DNA of 10,465 bases from an uncultured Gammaproteobacteria bacterium (GTDB lineage Bacteria; Pseudomonadota; Gammaproteobacteria; Pseudomonadales; DT-91), in NCBI GenBank assembly GCA_929200485.1, contig CAKMZU010000076.1, forward strand, positions 666 to 11,130, read 5' to 3'. The translations under genes were made by a program, and so were the position numbers. Below the pieces are notes generated by a model that had not been told where the DNA came from, made no database searches, and was given only the letters and a program-made list of their open reading frames with translations. Shown in pieces: positions 1 through 7,772 of this stretch (the first letter of the stretch is position 1; the number at the start of each line of letters is the position of its first letter).

Positions 1-1038
1 CGCCTTGCTGAGACAAAAGCAACTAACGAAAGAAACCAGGATGCGATTTTAAGGCTACTTGATGAATTAGCCGACTTGGCTGATGGTGACTTGACCACTA
101 CCGCTACGGTAAGTGAAGACTTTACCGGTGCGATTGCCGACTCGATCAACAACACCATTGACCAATTACGTATTCTTGTATCGCAAATTAACGACACGGC
201 CCTCAAAGTTTCTCACGCGGCGGATCAAACACAAAGCACGGCCCTAACCTTAGCCGATGCATCTGAACATCAGGCTCAGGAAATTGCTGGCGCATCGGCC
301 GCCGTTAATGAGATGGCGGTAACCATTGACCAGGTATCAGCAAATGCTGCTGAATCATCACAGGTTGCGGAGCGTTCGGTAAAAATCGCCAACACAGGTG
401 CGGACGTTGTACAAAGCACAATTCACGGGATGGATACCATTCGTGAGCAGATTCAGGATACATCTAAGCGTATTAAGCGACTGGGTGAATCGTCACAGGA
501 AATCGGTGACATCGTATCCTTGATTAACGACATCGCTGATCAAACCAACATTCTGGCTCTAAACGCTGCAATTCAGGCATCGATGGCGGGTGACGCAGGT
601 CGTGGTTTCGCGGTTGTTGCGGACGAAGTACAGCGACTGGCGGAACGTTCTTCTGCTGCAACAAAACAGATCGAAGCACTGGTTAAAACCATTCAGACCG
701 ATACGAACGAAGCCGTTATATCGATGGAACAAACCACTTCTGAGGTAGTACGAGGTGCTCGCCTTGCGCAGGATGGTGGTACCGCACTTGAAGAAATCGA
801 AAGTGTATCGCAAGAATTGGCTGACTTGATTCAAAACATCTCAAACGCTGCTCGCCAACAAGCGGCATCAGCGGGTCATATTTCTAACACGATGAACGTT
901 ATTCAAGAAATCACCCAGCAAACCAGCGATGGCACTACTACCACCGCTCGCTCGATTGGTAACTTGACCGGCATGGCAAATGAGCTTAAGAACTCTGTTG
1001 CTGGTTTCACATTACCTGAAGAGGTTGAGACTGCTTAA
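1..1038 (+). CDS. pilJ: PilJ-type methyl-accepting chemotaxis protein, C-terminal half (5' truncated by window edge)
   Basis: Receptor of the Pil-Chp system. It sits in the inner membrane and controls the ChpA kinase in response to type IV pilus-linked signals. The frame is open from base 1 to a TAA at 1036-1038, giving 345 visible residues. Family members are about 680 residues long, so the N-terminal membrane and periplasmic sensor part lies outside the window. Visible residues 1-45 are the end of the HAMP region, with the PilJ-like stretch NQDAILRLLDELADLADGDL. A long coiled-coil signalling domain follows. Its hairpin tip at about residues 177-210 carries DQTNILALNAAIQASMAG and then GRGFAVVADEVQRLAERS. 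The Gln-Ala-Ser-Met-Ala-Gly segment is typical of PilJ rather than of generic MCPs. The C-terminus ends EEVETA and has no NWETF-like tether for CheR or CheB. An internal TTG at 76 is not the real start. The next gene begins 33 bp downstream. Confidence 0.95.
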   Translation, partial: RLAETKATNERNQDAILRLLDELADLADGDLTTTATVSEDFTGAIADSINNTIDQLRILVSQINDTALKVSHAADQTQSTALTLADASEHQAQEIAGASAAVNEMAVTIDQVSANAAESSQVAERSVKIANTGADVVQSTIHGMDTIREQIQDTSKRIKRLGESSQEIGDIVSLINDIADQTNILALNAAIQASMAGDAGRGFAVVADEVQRLAERSSAATKQIEALVKTIQTDTNEAVISMEQTTSEVVRGARLAQDGGTALEEIESVSQELADLIQNISNAARQQAASAGHISNTMNVIQEITQQTSDGTTTTARSIGNLTGMANELKNSVAGFTLPEEVETA

Positions 1039-1050
1039 GGCTGTCTCAAC
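1024..1050 (+). repeat. Inverted repeat over the pilJ stop codon
   Basis: GTTGAGAC (1024-1031) is perfectly complementary to GTCTCAAC (1043-1050). Inside a T/T mismatch, GC (1033-1034) can pair with GC (1040-1041), leaving a small loop that contains the TAA stop. In mRNA this would form a stem of about 8+2 bp. No T-run follows (the next bases are GATATCGACC), so it is not a standard intrinsic terminator. It could stabilise or process the mRNA, or lower expression of downstream genes relative to the receptor. The pairing is seen directly; the role is inferred. Confidence 0.55.
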
Positions 1051-1071
1051 GATATCGACCAGGCTCTCTAG

Positions 1072-1932
1072 ATGGCTTTTGCACTCAACAACCTTGAGCT
1101 GACAGCGGGTGAATTTGCGGATTGGCAGCAACTACTTGAAGAAAAAACCGGCATTTCTTTTGAAAAACATCGGCTAATTCTTCAAACAGGTCTCAATCAG
1201 CGCATGCGAGAAATCGGCTGCCAGGATTACCGTACCTATTTTCGCCGAGTACAAAATGGCAACTCGGGTGCATTAGAGTGGGAATCCCTATTGCGCACGT
1301 TAACCATTAAAGAAACACGTTTTTTTCGTGATCCTGATGCTTTCGACACGGTTAAATCCTATTTATTCGATAAATTAACCGAAGGTAAAAGGGATGTCTC
1401 CGAAGACACGCCCATTGATATCTGGAGCGTCGCCTGCTCAACGGGCGAAGAGGCTTATTCATTAGCCATGATTGCCAACGACTGTATTGAGGGGCTGAAG
1501 TTAGATCGACGTTTTGGTGTAACGGCTACGGATATTTGTATCAGCTCTTTAATGCGAGCAAGAAAAGGCCACTATAACGCTCAAAAAGCCAAGCATATCG
1601 AGAGCTCTATGTTGAGTCGGTACTTTAACGCTTCGAGTAATGACGCCTTCACCGTTGGGTCAACATTAAAAGCACGTACCTGTTTTGTGCAAACCAATAT
1701 TATTGAACCAACACTCTATCCAAAAGGGATGATGGATATTATCTACTGCCAAAACCTCTTGATCTATTTTAAGCCTTGGCGACAACAACAAGTGCTTAAT
1801 GATCTGGTAAGCCAGCTTAAACCCAACGGCCTATTAGTGCTCGGTTCAGGGGAAGCGACAGGCTGGCAGCATATGCAGATGAAACGCCTCCAAAGCAAGG
1901 GCGCCAATGCTTTTATAAAGAGGGTCAGCTAG
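1072..1932 (+). CDS. pilK: PilK-type CheR chemoreceptor glutamate methyltransferase
   Basis: Transfers methyl groups from S-adenosylmethionine to glutamates of the receptor, presumably PilJ. It is cytoplasmic and has 286 residues, close to the 291 of P. aeruginosa PilK. Residues about 8-70 form the helical CheR N-terminal domain. Residues 77-87 (LTIKETRFFRD) correspond to the CheR LTxNxTxFFR motif, with Lys in place of the usual Asn. Residues 121-130 (ACSTGEEAYS) form the SAM-binding loop, with Ala where many CheR proteins have Pro. Asp154 in ATDI fits the acidic residue that binds the SAM ribose. Asn228 in CQNLLIYF lies in the region of the canonical CRNVLIYF motif. The ATG at 1072 has only a weak AGG (1061-1063) as ribosome site, but the frame and N-terminus fit the family. 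The stop lies one base before the chpA start, implying translational coupling. Confidence 0.93.
   Translation: MAFALNNLELTAGEFADWQQLLEEKTGISFEKHRLILQTGLNQRMREIGCQDYRTYFRRVQNGNSGALEWESLLRTLTIKETRFFRDPDAFDTVKSYLFDKLTEGKRDVSEDTPIDIWSVACSTGEEAYSLAMIANDCIEGLKLDRRFGVTATDICISSLMRARKGHYNAQKAKHIESSMLSRYFNASSNDAFTVGSTLKARTCFVQTNIIEPTLYPKGMMDIIYCQNLLIYFKPWRQQQVLNDLVSQLKPNGLLVLGSGEATGWQHMQMKRLQSKGANAFIKRVS
1918..1924 (+). promoter_or_regulatory. Ribosome binding site of chpA inside the end of pilK
   Basis: AAGAGGG lies 9 bases before the ATG at 1934 and is the clearest Shine-Dalgarno match in the cluster. It supports 1934 as the start; the in-frame ATGs at 1946 and 1997 are too far away. The site is embedded in the last pilK codons, so ribosomes finishing pilK would reach the chpA start directly. 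Confidence 0.7.
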
Positions 1933-1933
1933 G

Positions 1934-4900
1934 ATGGTTACACCTATGATTGATAAAAACCCGATAGATAAAAACCCGACAGATAAACGCCGTTACATGG
2001 CACTTGATCTTGTCAGCCATGAACTGAATGAAACGCTAAAGCATTGTGTACTTGATCTGAATGACTATCTGACAAATCCAAACGATGTCACTAAGTTACG
2101 CTTCAGTATTAACTATATTCATCAGGTTGCGGGCACACTCACTCTGATTGAATACCATGGCGCATCAAAGCTTGCAAAAGAAATCGAAGCTCTGTTAACC
2201 CGCTTTATCAATAACGAGCTATCGATTGATGCCAAAATACTCATAGATACCGTAAAATCAGCCATTGCCGTTTTATCTGCACATATGCACACCATGCTTG
2301 AAACAGGTGTAGAAGATACGGGGGCGCTATTACTACCGCTGAATCAAATCAGAAAATTGTCTGAAGCAAATGAAGAAGCATTTAGTCTTTCCGATGTTTT
2401 CAGCGCTGATATTCCAAGTGAAGAGAGTCCCTCACCTAAAGAGCTTCCCGCAGCTGCAACTGAATTTCAACGCATTGTTAAAAAACTGCGCAGACATTTT
2501 CAATTAAGCTTTATCAATATCCTCAAAAATCAGGAGACTGATAAACACTTCCTGATGCTATCTAAGCTAATTGATGCCGTTTATCGATCATGCACAGAAA
2601 CAGCGAGCGAGCCTTTTTGGTATGCGGCAACTGCCTATGTTGAGTGGTGCAAAGTAGAAAAGCCAGAAATTAGCAACGAACTGAAAAAAGCACTACGCGT
2701 TATTGATACAGAATTTAAACGCGTTGAAGATAAAGGCGCACAGGCTTTATCCACGCCTTGCCAACAGTCAACGTTTAACCCTTTATTATATGCCATTGCG
2801 GTGACTAACAACCCCACCAGACGAATCAGTGAATTAACCCAAAAATATGACCTACAAAAATCACTTGATACTCAAAAGAATAATGTAGAAGCGATTAAAG
2901 AAGTGTCTGAATCATATCAGGCGCTGATTCAGTCTTGTCACAACACGCTGATTGAAATAAAACAAGACATTGCATCCCTTGAACAAGTTGACCACATAGA
3001 AACCAGCATTAATCGTGCTATTGAAAGGCTACAACAATTAACCCAAGAATTTTCTATTGAACCATTTACGCCACTTAAAGATTTATCGCTAGCCATCATG
3101 ACTCGACTCGAGTCAATGAAAAGTAAAGACGAAATCAACGCCCAAACACTGGAATACTTGGCACTAGCTATCAGTGGTATTGATCATTACCTTGAATGTA
3201 TCCAACGCGAAGAGACCAATAATTTACAAGGCATTTTGCAACAAGCTGAAACCTGCCTTGGCAGCTTAGGCTTGGAGAAAATTGAAAACCATTGGCAATT
3301 TAATCCAGCTCTAGAGTCACAGCCTGAAACAACACAGGCAATAGAGCTAGGTGTAGAAGACAATATCGATGAAGAGATTCTCGATATATTTTTGGAAGAA
3401 GCCGAAGAAGTTCATGAGGCTTTATTAACCGAACTCGAAAACTTAAGCGATGATATTGAAAATACCAAAAGCCTAAAAGAAGCGCGACGTTTCTGGCATA
3501 CGCTTAAAGGTTCTGGTCGCATGGTTGGTGCAAATCGATTTGGTGAATTTGCCTGGAGGATCGAACAATTATTAAATCGATTTCTCGAAGATTCGCAGCA
3601 AATTGCTCGTGTGCACCTTGATTTACTTACAGATGCAACTGCCTGTGTCCCTGACTTTTTAGCCGCGCTACGCGCCAATGAAGCCTCCCCTATGGAGCAA
3701 CCACTGACTCTTATGGCAATAGCAGAGCAATTGCTCGCTAAAGCCCTAGCAGGTGAAGCGCCGGACATAAGCAGCTCTGATGAGTCTTCTGAAACTCGTT
3801 ATAATGATAATGGCTCTCTATCTTCTGAAGGCTCTTTACAGGATGAATGCCCTCAAAAGGCTAGTGAAGATGATGATTATATTGACGATGAGCTTCAGGC
3901 GATTTTCTTGGAAGAAGCTCAAGGCCATGTGAGTATCTACCACGACTTTATCCAAGAATTAAGCTCTGCGGAAAGTTTACCCGTCAGCGATGATTTACAG
4001 CGCGCATTTCACACATTAAAAGGCAGCGCATTAATGGCAGAAATTGCGCCAGTTTCTCAAATTGTCGTGCCTCTAGAAGCCTTTTTTATAGAGCGGCTCC
4101 AATGCAATCAGCCCATTTTGAGCAGCCACTTAGCTTTACTTGAACGAACGGCGAAACTACTGGATACCGTCTTAGCGGACTTATCAAAAAAACAGTTAGG
4201 TGATGATTACGCTATTCATGAAGCATTAGCAGGTATTGAGAGTAATGACAAAGCCTGCGAAAAGAGTTCTATCACCGATAATCTAACAGCATTAAACCCC
4301 TATCACACACTTCTTCATTCTGCTATTGAGCATTATGGCAATGCACAGGATGTATTCAATGAGGTCTTGAAATCCTCACTCGACCAAGACAAACAATCGG
4401 TTATCTTTACTTCATTATCGACCTTAGCTGGCATAGCAGAAGAATCAAAAGCTGAAGAAATTGCTGTTTTATGTCAGGCTGTCGCCGAGCTTTTACGCAA
4501 ACTCACTGATCGTGAGGATTTTGATGCAGCACGATCAATCGCCATTGAAGGTTTTGATAAACTTGAATCGTATTTTGATTTGTTCGCAGCTCACCAAAGC
4601 ATCCATAACGATACAAAACTGTTGGCAAAGTTACATGACTTTGTTGCACCTTCATCTAAGATTTCAGACATACCTGAGCAGATCGACGAAGGAACGGATA
4701 CTGAAATTAATGACGAAATCATTCTTGACCCTGTTAATGAAGCACCAACAATAGAAGGCGATGAAGACAATCAAGAAACGGATGAAAACCAATTAAAAGC
4801 CAATCCTTCTGAGTTCAACCCTGACAATAATAACGCTAGTGATGCCACTGTTCTGTCAGACGAAGAGTCTAAACTAGAAACAGAAACAGAAACAGAAACA

Positions 4901-7744
4901 GAAACAGAAACAGAAACAGAAACAGAAACAGAAAATGATGTCACTAACGTCGATGATACTCTTAACGAAAGCTTAAGTAACCCTCAGGCTATCGCCCTTG
5001 ACTGGCAAAAATTACTTGATGAGTCTAAACAGGCTGATCCAGACACTCTTGAATTTTTCATGGAAGAGTCGTCTGAATTAGTTCAAGAACTCGACGATGT
5101 TTTAACCGAATGGTTAGTTGAGCCCGAAGCCACACATCATACGGCGGCGATTAAGCGGGTACTACACACGATTAAAGGCGGTGCCAGATTAACGGAACTC
5201 TCTGTGCTTGGTGATTTCACTCACCGCTTTGAAAGTCTTATCGAGCTCAAAGAAATCGAAAATGCCTTTGATTCTGATTTCTTCGATGAATTGCCCTTAT
5301 ACCTGGAAAGTTTCCATCAAAGCCTTGAAATTATTATCTCCGGCGAATTGAAGCAGGCTGCAAGCCCGTCTATCGAGGCCTCTGCTAACATTGATAGTCA
5401 ACCGGCTGCATCATTTATTGGTCATCATGCACCTTTAAATGTAAGCGACATTGATAATGATTTGCTAAGCCTGTTTTTAGAAGAGGCTGAAGAGCAGCTG
5501 GCTAATATCGACATTTGTGTTAATGAATTACACGAGACCAATGAGCCCGCTCTGACTTTCGATCAATTAAAGCGTGCTCTGCATACGCTAAAAGGCGGCG
5601 CCAGGCTCTCTGGCATCACCCATATTGGCAATATTAGCCATGACTTTGAAACCTTCATTATTCAGATAGAAAAAGATCTGCCACTTTCTTCTGATCATTT
5701 TGGACAGTTGCAGACTTTTTACAATGAATTGGAGTCGAGCCTTCAAAGCATTAAGTCTCATGAAAGTAACGAGCAAGATTCTCTACCCGATACTTTCATC
5801 AATGAGTCAGATGATAGTCTTCATGACGATGTCACTCAAACAGCGATTGATGCCACAAAGAATTTCTTTACTCAGCTAAGCGAACAGAATAAAAGCCAAA
5901 AATCTGAACCCATTAAAGTTTCAACCCAACTGCTTGAAAATCTGGTTAATCTTTCAGGTGAAAGCAGTATCAGCCGCTCACGTACTGAAAAGCAAGTCAG
6001 TGACATCAATTTCTCTATTGATGACATGTATGCAACGGTTGATCGTTTGCACGGTCAGTTACGTCGACTTGAAATTGAAACAGAAGCGCAGATCTTATTC
6101 CGACAGGAACAGGTTGTTAATGAAGGGCAGGAAAATTTTGACCCTCTGGAAATGGATCGTTATACGCATATGCAACAGCTATCCAAGTCATTGATCGAGT
6201 CAGCCTCTGACCTCGATGATTTTAGTGATACGCTATCAGATAAAATGCGTGATCTTGAAACTTTGATCCTTCAGCAATCACGAATTCAGTCAGAAATACA
6301 AGAAAATCTTATTCGATCGCAGATGGTACCGTTCTCTCGCATCGTGCCACGATTGAAACGTATCGTTAGGCAAACAGCCACCGAGCTCAATAAGAAGGTT
6401 CAATTCAATGTAGTAAACGCTGAAGGAGAAATGGATAGAACCATTCTGGATAAAATCATCGCTCCACTCGAGCACATGTTACGTAACGCGGTGGATCATG
6501 GTATTGAATCACCAGAAGAACGTATTGAAAAGGGCAAATCAGAAACCGGCAGCATCACCTTGTCTCTTGCTCGCGATGGTGGTGAAATTTTGCTGAATCT
6601 ACAAGATGATGGCGGTGGTATTAATTTAAGCGCTGTTCGTAAAAAAGCCGAAGAGCGAGCGCTGGTTCATCCAGATGCCGAGCTATCAGATTACGATATT
6701 AGCCAGTTTATTCTTCACCCGGGTTTTTCTACAGCGAAAAAAGTGACACAAATTTCAGGCCGCGGCGTCGGTATGGATGTCGTAAACAGCGAAATTAAAC
6801 AATTAGGCGGCACCGTTGAGATTCAATCAAGTAGCAATGGTACGGGATTTAATATTCGCTTACCCTTTACCGTATCCATTAACCGTGCATTGATGGTCTG
6901 CATTGGTTCTGACACCTATGCTATTCCTTTAAATACCATTGAAGGTATTGTACGTGTTAGCCCTTATGAGCTTGAGACCTACTACCAACCAGATGCACCA
7001 GAGTTTGAATATGCTGGTCAATCCTACAATATTCGTTATCTTGGTTCATTGCTGGACAAAAAACAGCAAGTTCATCTTGATCGATTAACCCAACCTGTTC
7101 CGGTTGTTCTTATACGAAGTGTTGAATACTCCTACGCTGTGCAAGTTGATCGCCTGCTCGGCAGTCAAGAAGTCGTTGTAAAATCACTTGGGCCTCAATT
7201 CTCTATGGTCGAGGGATTAAGTGGTGCAACTGTCTTAGGTGATGGCAGTGTGGTCATTATTCTTGATATGCCGTCTCTTATCCGTGTTGATGTATCTAGA
7301 GGTTCGTCAACAGCAAGTATTGATGATACAGACAACAGCATCATTGAATTGGCTCAGGATAAGTCTACACATGTTATGGTCGTGGATGACTCGGTAACTG
7401 TTCGTAAGGTCACCTCTCGCTTCCTTGAACGTCAGGGCATGCAGGTAACTGTCGCTAAAGACGGTTTAGATGCTATCAACCAACTGCAAGAAATGGATGA
7501 CTTACCGAATATCTGCCTATTGGATATTGAAATGCCGCGCATGGATGGCTTCGAAGTTATTAGTCGTGTCCGTCGCAATGAACGCCTGGTCGGCATACCT
7601 ATTTGTATGATTACCTCAAGAACGGGAGAGAAACACCGTCAGCGAGCGTTGTCTTTAGGTGCAGATGAATACTTGGGTAAACCTTTCCAGGAAAACCAAC
7701 TGCTTGAAACCATTGAGCGGATCACAAATATGGTGACCTCTTAG
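1934..7744 (+). CDS. chpA: ChpA-type hybrid CheA histidine kinase with multiple phosphotransfer domains and a C-terminal receiver
   Basis: Central kinase of the Pil-Chp system; cytoplasmic and coupled to PilJ by CheW-like proteins. It has 1936 residues, against about 2470 in P. aeruginosa ChpA. In order: a FimL-like helical N-terminal region (about 20-460) with a degenerate site at His63 (HQVAGT); Hpt with His522 (HTLKGSGRM); Hpt with His693 (HTLKGSALM); an Hpt-like domain with Ser829 in the His position (STLAGIA); an acidic linker with a Glu-Thr repeat (about 980-1000); Hpt with His1078 (HTIKGGARL); Hpt with His1217 (HTLKGGARL); dimerisation and coiled-coil region (about 1328-1475); ATPase domain with N-box Asn1518 (RNAVDHG), DDGGG at 1558-1562 and GRGVGMD at 1609-1615; CheW-like domain (about 1645-1785); and a receiver (1813-1936) with Asp1818/Asp1819, phospho-acceptor Asp1864, Thr1894 and Lys1916. 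All kinase and receiver key residues are present, so it should be active. The start is fixed by the Shine-Dalgarno site at 1918-1924. Confidence 0.96.
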   Translation: MVTPMIDKNPIDKNPTDKRRYMALDLVSHELNETLKHCVLDLNDYLTNPNDVTKLRFSINYIHQVAGTLTLIEYHGASKLAKEIEALLTRFINNELSIDAKILIDTVKSAIAVLSAHMHTMLETGVEDTGALLLPLNQIRKLSEANEEAFSLSDVFSADIPSEESPSPKELPAAATEFQRIVKKLRRHFQLSFINILKNQETDKHFLMLSKLIDAVYRSCTETASEPFWYAATAYVEWCKVEKPEISNELKKALRVIDTEFKRVEDKGAQALSTPCQQSTFNPLLYAIAVTNNPTRRISELTQKYDLQKSLDTQKNNVEAIKEVSESYQALIQSCHNTLIEIKQDIASLEQVDHIETSINRAIERLQQLTQEFSIEPFTPLKDLSLAIMTRLESMKSKDEINAQTLEYLALAISGIDHYLECIQREETNNLQGILQQAETCLGSLGLEKIENHWQFNPALESQPETTQAIELGVEDNIDEEILDIFLEEAEEVHEALLTELENLSDDIENTKSLKEARRFWHTLKGSGRMVGANRFGEFAWRIEQLLNRFLEDSQQIARVHLDLLTDATACVPDFLAALRANEASPMEQPLTLMAIAEQLLAKALAGEAPDISSSDESSETRYNDNGSLSSEGSLQDECPQKASEDDDYIDDELQAIFLEEAQGHVSIYHDFIQELSSAESLPVSDDLQRAFHTLKGSALMAEIAPVSQIVVPLEAFFIERLQCNQPILSSHLALLERTAKLLDTVLADLSKKQLGDDYAIHEALAGIESNDKACEKSSITDNLTALNPYHTLLHSAIEHYGNAQDVFNEVLKSSLDQDKQSVIFTSLSTLAGIAEESKAEEIAVLCQAVAELLRKLTDREDFDAARSIAIEGFDKLESYFDLFAAHQSIHNDTKLLAKLHDFVAPSSKISDIPEQIDEGTDTEINDEIILDPVNEAPTIEGDEDNQETDENQLKANPSEFNPDNNNASDATVLSDEESKLETETETETETETETETETENDVTNVDDTLNESLSNPQAIALDWQKLLDESKQADPDTLEFFMEESSELVQELDDVLTEWLVEPEATHHTAAIKRVLHTIKGGARLTELSVLGDFTHRFESLIELKEIENAFDSDFFDELPLYLESFHQSLEIIISGELKQAASPSIEASANIDSQPAASFIGHHAPLNVSDIDNDLLSLFLEEAEEQLANIDICVNELHETNEPALTFDQLKRALHTLKGGARLSGITHIGNISHDFETFIIQIEKDLPLSSDHFGQLQTFYNELESSLQSIKSHESNEQDSLPDTFINESDDSLHDDVTQTAIDATKNFFTQLSEQNKSQKSEPIKVSTQLLENLVNLSGESSISRSRTEKQVSDINFSIDDMYATVDRLHGQLRRLEIETEAQILFRQEQVVNEGQENFDPLEMDRYTHMQQLSKSLIESASDLDDFSDTLSDKMRDLETLILQQSRIQSEIQENLIRSQMVPFSRIVPRLKRIVRQTATELNKKVQFNVVNAEGEMDRTILDKIIAPLEHMLRNAVDHGIESPEERIEKGKSETGSITLSLARDGGEILLNLQDDGGGINLSAVRKKAEERALVHPDAELSDYDISQFILHPGFSTAKKVTQISGRGVGMDVVNSEIKQLGGTVEIQSSSNGTGFNIRLPFTVSINRALMVCIGSDTYAIPLNTIEGIVRVSPYELETYYQPDAPEFEYAGQSYNIRYLGSLLDKKQQVHLDRLTQPVPVVLIRSVEYSYAVQVDRLLGSQEVVVKSLGPQFSMVEGLSGATVLGDGSVVIILDMPSLIRVDVSRGSSTASIDDTDNSIIELAQDKSTHVMVVDDSVTVRKVTSRFLERQGMQVTVAKDGLDAINQLQEMDDLPNICLLDIEMPRMDGFEVISRVRRNERLVGIPICMITSRTGEKHRQRALSLGADEYLGKPFQENQLLETIERITNMVTS
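1952..1987 (+). repeat. 15-bp tandem repeat at the chpA N-terminus
   Basis: The unit GATAAAAACCCGATA (1952-1966) is followed by GATAAAAACCCGACA (1967-1981) and a partial third copy, GATAAA. It encodes DKNPI-DKNPT-DK just before the conserved start of the protein (MALDLVSHEL from residue 22). It is an in-frame local duplication that lengthens the N-terminal tail; no function is evident. Confidence 0.75.
4877..4933 (+). repeat. Perfect GAAACA hexanucleotide microsatellite in chpA
   Basis: Nine uninterrupted GAAACA units plus a final GAA encode (Glu-Thr)9-Glu, about residues 982-1000. The repeat lies in an acidic, probably disordered linker between the Ser-type Xpt domain and the third canonical Hpt domain. 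The unit is six bases long, so gain or loss by slippage changes linker length in two-residue steps without a frameshift. Confidence 0.95.
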
Positions 7745-7772
7745 AGGGCGCTCTGGAACTACTGGATATGGC

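Noticed and set aside
559..834. 91-codon open frame on the - strand inside pilJ
   Set aside because: It is opposite the most conserved part of the MCP signalling domain; the Cys/Phe-rich translation has no recognisable features.
1316..1330. CACG-T7-CGTG in pilK, a possible slippage run or hairpin
   Set aside because: The T-run encodes the conserved Phe-Phe of the CheR motif, the stem is only 4 bp, and the frame is intact on both sides.
3412..3768. 118-codon open frame on the - strand inside chpA
   Set aside because: It lies fully opposite well-conserved Hpt domain coding sequence, its translation is low-complexity Ser/Arg-rich with no family resemblance, and no ribosome site was evident. 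It is a shadow frame.
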